64,000 nucleotides of DNA. Source: Symbiodinium kawagutii (Eukaryota; Sar; Dinophyceae; Suessiales; Symbiodiniaceae). Shown one piece after another: positions 56,582-64,000 of this stretch. The stretch covers positions 153,420 through 217,419 of the forward strand of contig VSDK01004685.1 of assembly GCA_009767595.1 (NCBI GenBank). Reading direction: 5' to 3'. Each line of letters starts with the position of its first letter. Position 1 is the stretch's first letter. The notes beneath the pieces were generated by a model, which was not told the origin of the DNA, ran no database searches, and was given only the letters and a program-made list of their open reading frames with translations. A program made the translations under genes and the position numbers.

Positions 56582-57909
56582 CTGGATGATTCATGGAAGG
56601 AAGGTCATGGTTGATGGTTCACATATGATGCTTAATCCATGGCTAATGGATTAATAGTTGATGCTTCACATGATGCCTGATGAATTGTTGATTGAGCGAC
56701 GGCCAATCATGGTTGATAGATGGTGAATTAATGCTGCACAATTGGCAATTTGTACTCTAAATGCTGTAGATTTAGACAACTAGTAGCTGTTTTTTGGGTC
56801 CCTCATTGGACATACACACATCAAAGGGTATCCAGGGGCAAGGGGTATCTGGCGATGAGGATATCTACTTGACTTCTGGGATAGGGATGGTGACAACTGT
56901 CTTCGTTGATTGGTATGAAGAGTTCCTTGGCTTCCACATGAATCATCAACGTTTTGGCAACCTGTCTCACCCAGTGGGACAAATCTTGAAGAGTTGTCGG
57001 GAGCAGAAAGCAATCAATAAAGATGGTGATATTCCAATTATTTTTGGATCATATATTGAGGACGCACAATGATACACAGGATAGAATTGATACTTTGCAT
57101 GGAAGAAACCCTCATATTGGCTGGTTCAGAGGTTTCTCGATATTTGCTATTCTAGTGATAAGTTATAACAAACATACGCACACCATTCTTGACAACAGCC
57201 GTCTAGAATCACGACTATCCCATTATACCAGCGTTCAATCTTCAGATCACCCATTGGGGATGGTCCGAATTGATGTTCTATCTACTTCAGGATGAACAAA
57301 TACATATGTACATCTGTATGCATATTATGCTTCCATTCTTAGCCACAGTTAGCCACCAGGTATGGTACCAGGTCGCGTAAGCATCTGTCCGGGGCATGCA
57401 ACTGTGAGTCTGCAGATCTCCAGTGAGATCTCCATGGAACACCCTTAGTGGTTGCAGTTTATCATGATCATCACTGGTTGATGGTTGAACCCAGTGGTTG
57501 CTGAATGTTGCTGATGGTTTACAACGATCATGTCATGACTGGTTGATGGTTACCATTAGTATGGTTATTAATGCTGAATGGTATGCCTGACAATGATCAT
57601 TACCGGTTGGTGGTTGAACCACCCTATGAAAAATGGGTCTTTGAATTTCTGGAGCTATGGACATCTGTAGACTAGTTGCGTTGGTGGTTGAGATGGGATT
57701 CACCGATGCGATCGCAATCCTTTGCGGAAGGAGCCATTTAAAGGCAGCCCATAGCAATCAATCACGATTCTAAATCGATCAAATTACTCACAACCAATAC
57801 ACAAAGAAACCACAAGACAACACATACCGGCTAAAGATGTATTATTCCCCCTGCAGTGATTTTGTAGGAAAGTTCTATGTCGTTCCTCCTTCCCTCATCT
57901 CCGTTGTTC

Positions 57910-58002
57910 GGGGATATGCAGGTCCCGTGGTCCTCGCTGTTGCCCAAGGAGACGCCATCCCTCACGAGCTGCTGACAGATGGGATAGGCCTGTGGCTCTG
58001 TG
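57910..58002 (-). CDS. exon: middle of ubiquitin-like domain (probable)
   Basis: Acceptor AGTTTCCAG. The reading CQQLVRDGVSLGNSEDHGTC then ISPN resembles the central strand and loop of ubiquitin-like domains (DGV-L-NS---G-IS). Almost all third positions are G/C in this frame. The donor was not fixed; GA donors near 57910 are possible. It lies between the start exon at 59000 and the exon at 56415, as expected. Confidence 0.45.
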
Positions 58003-58063
58003 CTGGAAACTGCCAGGCGTGAAATCTTCTCCTGGCGTTGGAGGTGACCGAAGGAAATGGAGA

Positions 58064-58172
58064 TATGGGTGTTTCTCAAGCCATAGGGACCACCCAAAAT
58101 GGAGGCTTCATTTGTATAAATGGTGAATTTGAACTTGATGATTTGGTTCCTCTATTTTGAGAAACACCCATA
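58064..58172. mobile_element. C-family element with TA ends
   Basis: TA, TGGGTGTTTCTCAAGCCATA left and TATTTTGAGAAACACCCA, TA right. 109 bp including both TA, perfectly inverted terminal 14 bp. Confidence 0.8.
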
Positions 58173-58999
58173 TGCTATTGACATTGTTAAGCTGGCAATG
58201 GACAATCACAATTTTGCTATGGGCAACCGTCGGAAACCAGCTACCAATGGTGGATTTTGGATCTTAATTGCTGACCATTTCTAAATGGCTTATCAAGCAC
58301 TGTCATAACCAGAACTAGCCACATTTAAGTGACTGTCCTAGACAAGAAAGGTGAGCAAATGAGTTGTTTTTCTAAAGACAATATGGCCAAGACTTCTGAT
58401 CATAACAATGTTAGAAATAGAAGTGACAACAATAAAAAAATCGTGTACATTTTACACAAGCAAGTGCGCAATAATGACAGTCAACCATCAGGATCCTTTC
58501 TTGACACTAGTCCAATCAACCCAAGACAAATATAGACCGCTGGGAGCCACCACGAGGTGGAAGAGTGGAAGCCACATAACACCTCTTCACTCGAAGGTGT
58601 ACTAGTTGCATCCAGTTGCTTTGAATCGTGAACTCCGGTGTGGATTGAGATTAAACTCAGTCAATTTTGGATCATGTTTGCCAGTTCATCGCACCCTTGG
58701 TTTGGCCAGTTCTTCTGGGTTAACCACGACCAAAGACCATCAATCTTTTTTTTTTGGACAAAAGGATGCATTGCAACCAGTCGAATCGGTAGATTCCAAT
58801 CATCTCTTCCAACAATCTGCAACATCCTTCCACAAACAAATCTTGTAACCAACATTGTGTTTCTGTTACCATCCATTCATTGGTCGGTAACAACAAACCA
58901 CAAACAAACCACCAAATACAAACAGATCGGCCCCGAGAGCGCGCGCCACCCAACCTGACCTCCTCAGGTCACCCCGTAACCGCCACCAATCCACCAGTC

Positions 59000-59080
59000 C
59001 TTCAGATCATAAATGGTGACCTCTGGACCCACGTCCAACTCCAACACTTCGCCACTGATCTTCTCACAGAATACTTTCAT
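59000..59080 (-). CDS. first coding exon: ubiquitin-like N-terminus
   Basis: ATG at 59080-59078 opens MKVFCEKISGEVLELDVGPE and then VTIYDLK, the first beta hairpin and start of the helix of a ubiquitin-like fold (compare the M-I-V-K-T-x-x-G pattern of ubiquitin). Proteins that start so and continue with repeat domains are common in dinoflagellates. The exon ends at AAG before GACTGG, an apparent GA donor. Upstream, CTTAGCAG at about 59112-59119 could accept a trans-spliced leader. The complementary plus frame is open but shows no family signature. Confidence 0.55.
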
Positions 59081-59111
59081 GGCGGAAAGTGGCGCCCCAG
59101 TGAAGATCCGG

Positions 59112-59119
59112 TGAGCTGC
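59112..59119 (-). promoter_or_regulatory. candidate trans-splice acceptor
   Basis: CTTAGCAG lies about 30 bases upstream of the inferred start codon at 59080. Dinoflagellate mRNAs receive a spliced leader at such an AG. Position only; no leader or branch site can be demonstrated here. Confidence 0.25.
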
Positions 59120-59268
59120 TAAGCCATGTAGATCAAGATGAGATCAATCACCGCTGTAGATATCCCATGCGTATCTCAACAACGAAGGATGGTTGTTAAC
59201 CACATCTGAACCAGAATCAGATTCGTGTTTCACCATGCTGATTCACCATTCAACCGGGGATGCTTCAC

Positions 59269-59309
59269 CAAGACTGGGTTGGCGCGCCGCTAGGCTCCGG
59301 GGCAGTGCC
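59269..59309 (-). CDS. possible small exon
   Basis: A strong pyrimidine tract ending CTTCGTACTCAAG precedes 41 GC-rich bases ending in CAGTCTTG before GTGAAG. One frame reads GTAPEPSGAPTQS. Flanks show the usual polarity: CACCATTCAACC left, GATGGTTGGTGGTTGATGG right. It lies upstream of the inferred start codon, so it would be 5' UTR or belong to another gene. Confidence 0.25.
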
Positions 59310-59359
59310 CTTGAGTACGAAGAAAGGGCGAAGCGAGAAATAGAAGCGTGGTTCATTGA

Positions 59360-59640
59360 TGGTTCAGCCTATTTTGTAAGGATACATGGCTTGGCGAGCA
59401 ATGATGAATGGTTGACGCTGAATAGTGGCAAATGAATCATGTCTTACTACAAGAATTAATGTTTGACGGTCAGCGAATTGATGGATAGTTGGTGGTTGAT
59501 GGTCGATTGCTGGTTGATTGCTTGATCAATGCCCAATTGTGGTTGATTCATGTTTGATGATCGATGCCTAATCTTGATAAATGTTGCTAGTCAACACTGG
59601 TGCATTCATGATTAATCAACGGTTGGTCAGTGGTTTATAG
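59360..59640. repeat. GGTTGATGGTCGATTGC degenerate tract
   Basis: ATTGATGGATAGTTGGTGG and GATTGCTGGTTGATTGC words on the plus strand, to the right of the GC island at 59269-59309. Confidence 0.55.
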
Positions 59641-60474
59641 GGCTTACTTCATAAATAATGGTTCGTCCATGCGTACTTGATGGATTTCAATGGCTATAAA
59701 GACCAATGTATCGCCAGTAATAAGATCACCAGCAGCAATCCCAGGAAGAGGTAACTTTTTGGTGGCCCCAACCATGCTTCCCGAAAACTGGGTGATCCCA
59801 GGTAAGCTCGGACATGCACAAATTCTTGTAAATAACAACTTGCTTTTTTGCGTGCGTTGAAACAGAACGATGGTTCCCATGATGTAGAATGTATCATAGG
59901 ACAATCAAATGGTTGTCCACAATCATAAAATAAGTCAAGCAATTCATGTTGAGCGGCAATAAATGCAAACCTTTTATACCCGCAAAGTAATCATTTCCAC
60001 ACTGCAAACCAAACAAATGGCCAAGGAATGGCCAAGAAACTGTGGTGGCTGGCCACAAGGTGTTATCTACCGTACCTTCTGGCTGTTTGAGTACCAGCAA
60101 AACAATTGCAGTAGCTGTGTAGCTGTTCATATCGCACCCAGCCGATCAGTCAGAGGGTGGTAATGCAATGTGATCACAAGCTCCATGCTCTGGTGATATC
60201 AAGGTAACAAAGTGGGCTAGGGAGCTTTGGTCACATCATATCAGATCAATACAGCTTGGGGGTCCTACCAGTCTGCTGGGAACTGATCCAGTGCTCCGGC
60301 TAGCTTGCACAAGTACCAGCTTGGATTATCAATTCGCCTGCAATGGTTCAACAAAGCTAGTGGATTGCCTTGATTAGTAGTGTTGCTTGTTTGATCACTA
60401 GTTATCAAGGTAATCAACAGCTTACCACGTATTAGTAGTGTTGGTTGATGTTAAGTAATCCAAGCTGACTACTT

Positions 60475-60610
60475 GACAGCTTGGATTCCCTTGCGTTCAA
60501 CATGCTCAACAATGCCGATCCCAAACTAAGCCGTCTTTTGGAGAACCGGGCTGTGGATACTGCCGCCACTTGGGGTGTGAGCAAGCGGCAGTGGCCGCCC
60601 GGGAGGGGCG
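60475..60610 (+). CDS. possible plus-strand exon
   Basis: Acceptor CTACTTGACAG, then a frame including LAFNMLNNADPKLSRLLENR with G/C third positions and a GTGTGAG donor in reach at about 60575. The opposite strand is open too. If real it would run away from the gene starting at 59080. Confidence 0.3.
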
Positions 60611-61019
60611 ATGACTTGCATTTTTCGATGGCAGAAATGGCCAAATTTTTCATTTTTTCTATAGCACAAATACCACAATTTTCAACTTAGCCACTGAACA
60701 ACATATAATATTTGGTCTTCGTATGGCATATTTTCACTGCTGAACGGATCTGTTGTGGGACTTCGCTTTATGTTCAGAGGATTGTCTCCGAAACTGTTCC
60801 CCAAAATCTGGAAGTCTCAGAAGTCTCATGCGTAACCAGCTTGGCCCCCGGATTTGATCCCACGCACCTCGCCACACCAAGCCAAAGCGTCTGCAGTCGG
60901 TAACGGCCTCGGCTGAAACAGCGGCTGTCACGACTGGATGCAGCGCTTCTAATGTGCCACAACAAACATGGAATCACCCTGGTGAATTGATGGTTTGGTG
61001 ATGGTTTTGTTCAAGACTT

Positions 61020-61720
61020 GCATTCTTCAACACTTGCTATGTATTTTTTCCATCTCAACAGCTTCATCGTACTGTGTTGCATCATTGTTGAATTGCAATG
61101 CATACATCATTACAGTCACATGCATATGACATATCATAGCTCGGCCCTATGCCATGATGTCATCAGCAACGATAAAACACATTGGCAACTAATTCTTGCA
61201 ATTATCTATGTACTATATATTTATACCATCATCAGCCATCTTCTACCTTCATCAACCATTGTGCAACATAAACTGCTATATGCCGTCACGTACTATTCTA
61301 GTCAGCGATTAAAAACGAAGCACTTGATTCTTCACCTTCATTTACCATCTTTTGCTGTCCTGAACTATCACGAACTCTATCCCAACGCTGTTTCGGTATT
61401 TTCAAGCTTTATTATACACCATTGGTGGCCATTAAACATCATGGTTACTTGCCATCACTGACTATTCTGGACCATCATTGCCAATCAGCTGTTTGACACC
61501 AAGAATACTTATATTTTGCATCCCATCGCATTATCATTACTATAACCATTCACTCTTAAGTACCAGTCATCACCATCAATCATTCACACTCACATTCCTA
61601 ACCATTGTTTACGTACATGATTATTGACCATACAGCTAACATTCCTACCAGCTAACACTATAACCATTCGCAACCAATAGTATTGCAATCTCCGTCTGAC
61701 ACCGTGTTAGTACCTTGACT
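61020..61720. other. unassigned AT-rich stretch
   Basis: CATCATTACAGTCACATG and ACCATCATCAGCCATC words. A plus open frame of 147 codons (61018-61461) is Tyr/His/Ile-rich and looks like translated repeat. Confidence 0.4.
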
Positions 61721-61824
61721 GTCCGCCTCTGCACGCGTGCCGGGGGTGGACGACCGCAAGTGCCAACCATTGTTAACCAACATGGTCTAGCAATCAACTA
61801 CTAACCATTAACTAACACCGCAGC

Positions 61825-61945
61825 CACAACTTCGAACTACTCCCTCCCATCGTGCCGCGCATCGCGGGCGGACCCGGGACCCCTGCGGCGTGACCATCCA
61901 CCGGCGCAGTCACCGCCGGCGTCTGCGATCGAAGAGTGGAACCAA
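61825..61945. other. GC-rich island, strand not assigned
   Basis: The only strongly GC-rich patch in the last 4 kb, flanked by AACCATTAAC on the left and later TTAAAGTGGTTG words on the right, the same setting as exons elsewhere. No frame is clearly coding; one minus frame reads AVTAPVDGHAAGVPGPPAMR. A second small GC patch lies at 61725-61760. Confidence 0.35.
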
Positions 61946-62117
61946 TGGCTTCATGTGGTCATGCTGACCATTGATCCGGTTCATAGTTTTAACCTATGGT
62001 CAATTAAAGTGGTTGAAATCATGACTAATGGCTACTTATAAGACCTAAAAGCTATGGTTAATGTGGTTGATACAATGGCTAATGGTTGTGATGGACGTAC
62101 TATTGGTAACTAGTACA

Positions 62118-62220
62118 CTTCTTGGCGGTTGAAGCACTCCTATGAAAAATGTCCGCAAGTCAATCAACCATTTCAATTCTTGGGGAAAATGTAGGAACAT
62201 GTCTAAAACCACCTACTAGA
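62118..62220. mobile_element. B-family element
   Basis: CTTGGCGGTTGAAGCACTCC left end, CAATCAACCATTTCAATTCT inside, TGTCTAAAACCACCTACTAG right end. Confidence 0.6.
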
Positions 62221-62274
62221 TGGATGAGGACAAATCGTACATTTCTGTGGTTCATGGTTAGGACATGTTAGCAA

Positions 62275-62377
62275 TAGCTGTTTCTCAAAATAGGGGTACC
62301 CCTAGTTATCATCCGGTTCATCAACTATTCATAATACTAAACCAACCATTTTTGGGGTTGAGAAACCCCCACATGGA
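62275..62377. mobile_element. C-family element between direct repeats
   Basis: TAGCTGTTTCTCAAAATAGG left end and GGGGTTGAGAAACCCCCACA right end. The 17-bp word TCATGGTTAGGACATGT lies on both sides (62252-62268 and 62378-62394). Confidence 0.65.
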
Positions 62378-62516
62378 TCATGGTTAGGACATGTGAGAGA
62401 TGGTAAATCTATGGGTTGATTGGTTGCGTGAGCCGTACTCGTAATATTTGGCAAGGTGCACTGACGTCCATCGATAAGATAAGAATGGTGATTAGAACTG
62501 TGAATGATGGTTGTTG

Positions 62517-62655
62517 ATGCTTAAAGGATATGCCAAGTGATATTGAAGGATGCGTTTAGTGATGTTAAAGGATGCGTTGAGTGATGTTAAAGGATGCGAT
62601 AATTGATGGTTAAAGGATGCGTTGAGTGATGTTAAAGGATGCGTTAAGTGATGGT
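62517..62655. repeat. 22-bp tandem repeat, about 6 copies
   Basis: Unit AAAGGATGCGTTGAGTGATG plus two bases, with small changes between copies. Confidence 0.85.
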
Positions 62656-63130
62656 TATGAATTGTGATAAGCTGAAAGGAAGACCGGAAGAGAATCATGG
62701 CTAGTTATGGCTAGAAAACGGCGAATGACCCCAAGCTCACCCAGAAACCCGATTGATCATTCATGATGCTTAATTATACTGGAAACGTACGGGAAACACT
62801 GGCGGCTATGACGGCAGTGCCGGTTGATAAAAGGTCAGTTTTGAACAAACTAAAATGATCAATGCATGGCACTTGATCCAAAATGATCAATGATGGTTCA
62901 TGATTGCTAATTAAAAGGGATGCCGAGTACCCTCTGGCAAACCAACCCGGAAGTGGAAAATCCATATAGATAGCTGTTTTTCCCATAGAAATTTGACATT
63001 TTTAACTTCCAGGTCACTTTTCCAAAGTGTAACTGGCTGATGATTCAGAGTGGTTACTAGTGAAATGGGTTTGCCCAAAGCCATGCTATACCCCAAAATC
63101 ACTGGTAGTTTCTCCCATTAATAGTGGTCA

Positions 63131-63331
63131 ATGCCTCTAATACTGGTGACTTTGAATAGTTACAGTTCCTCAGCTCGCTGCACATCTTTAAAGGTGGATA
63201 CCCCTCGATCACGGCTGCGAGTTTTCTCGCTTGCAAAAATGATGCTTCCCCAGGAATTTCGCAGGGGCATCGCCGATGTGTTCATTATAAGGAACGACCA
63301 GAACCGGGGAATGACATCGATAGCTATTTAG
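63131..63331 (+). other. open frame with coding-like stretch
   Basis: The plus frame includes LPQEFRRGIADVFIIRNDQN with good composition, ending at a TAG. Family not recognised; no splice sites evident. Confidence 0.25.
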
Positions 63332-63339
63332 TCCATTAT

Positions 63340-64000
63340 ACTCGCTAAAGAGGACATTTAAACCTAAATAAAGATAGACATCGCAAGCATTTGGATGTCA
63401 TGATATTATAATCTATAGCTATTGAATCCCTTATAATCCTATATGTGCAAGCAGCTAAAGGGACATTTCTGGTTACCCAAACTGGTTGGCGATAACTTCC
63501 AAGCAGCAACACTTTATGTTCAACAAAGAGGCATGGCACGCGTGCATGTACCTATCCTAGCTGCCATCATCAACTAGCATTGATTCCATGCCGGTCAACA
63601 TATACTAGGCACTTTCATTTCTCTTGTACCCTCGTGTAAACTTTCCTGGAAGACATAAATAACCATTGTTTGAAGCTAAAACCACTATAAATGGTGGATT
63701 TTCTACTTCGAGGTTAGTTTAGCAGTTTGGCAGGGTGTATGGTTGGCAATTACTCATGTGACTGTGGCTAACCATCAATTGTCACCTAACTAGAATTGAT
63801 CGTGTTTATGTTCTTCACATCCAGTGAAACCGTCAATCAAACTTCACTAAGGAGCAGCATCTTTGGTCCTTACCGTGAGTACCCATTAAATTCACCGTTG
63901 TCTAATTATTTTTGTCGAAGAACCATGGTCTACAATAACGAACCATCCCTATACCAACCATCAATAATCAGCATTACTCACCCTGGTTGTTCCACAAGAA
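63340..64000. other. unassigned end of window
   Basis: AT-rich sequence with TAGCTA and AACCAT words. No exon, RNA gene or complete element recognised. Confidence 0.4.

Noticed and set aside
58880-59122. 80-codon plus frame over the ubiquitin-like exon
   Set aside because: The minus strand gives a recognisable ubiquitin-like start with better codon bias; the plus frame is its shadow.
1-64000. Dinoflagellate spliced-leader gene
   Set aside because: Looked by eye for the TTTGGCTCAAG core on both strands; no convincing match was seen.

Overview
The window looks like nuclear DNA of a dinoflagellate (moderate confidence). Very short GC-rich exons, mostly 40-170 bp, sit in kilobases of AT-rich, repeat-filled intron. 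Splice donors include GT but also apparent GC and GA, with AG acceptors. The recognisable exons are almost all on the minus strand, as expected for same-strand gene arrays. No spliced-leader gene, rRNA or tRNA was found. All exon calls come from reading frame, third-position G/C, splice sites and phase by eye; none has transcript support.

Region 3.7-15.8 kb (minus) carries the 3' part of a major facilitator (spinster-like) transporter. Four exons (12.4, 11.2, 8.4 and 3.7 kb) join in consistent phase to a TGA stop. A fifth at 15.8 kb fits upstream in the family, and at least one exon between 15.8 and 12.5 kb is missing from my reading. Region 16.8-24.2 kb holds further minus-strand exons of unknown family (two separated by an 87-bp GT-AG intron) and a 1.24-kb element with terminal inverted repeats.

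Region 23-59 kb (minus) carries many small exons. They begin with a ubiquitin-like start (ATG at 59080) and continue with HEAT/ARM-type helical-repeat pieces at 56, 54.7, 53.6, 52.2, 50.9, 50.2, 48.3, 41.3, 36.4, 34.8, 33.3, 25.8 and 23.3 kb. Whether these are one giant gene or several tandem genes cannot be settled: a possible stop-bearing exon (39.2 kb) and membrane-protein segments (37.8-38.5 kb) lie inside the span. A 5'-truncated LINE with reverse transcriptase, zinc knuckle and RNase H (29.1-32.0 kb, minus) lies inserted in a small TA-flanked inverted-repeat element.

The background is dominated by degenerate ATGGTT/AACCAT repeats, three families of 100-125 bp inverted-repeat elements (called A, B and C here), ATG-trinucleotide arrays and a 28-copy 52-bp tandem array at 46.4-47.9 kb. 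The most striking pattern is that the repeat polarity flips at most GC-rich exons. In transcript sense, the intron after an exon starts with ATGGTT-type repeats and the intron before an exon ends in AACCAT-type repeats, so the two ends of one intron are complementary and could pair. A 77-base gap lies at 53.7 kb.
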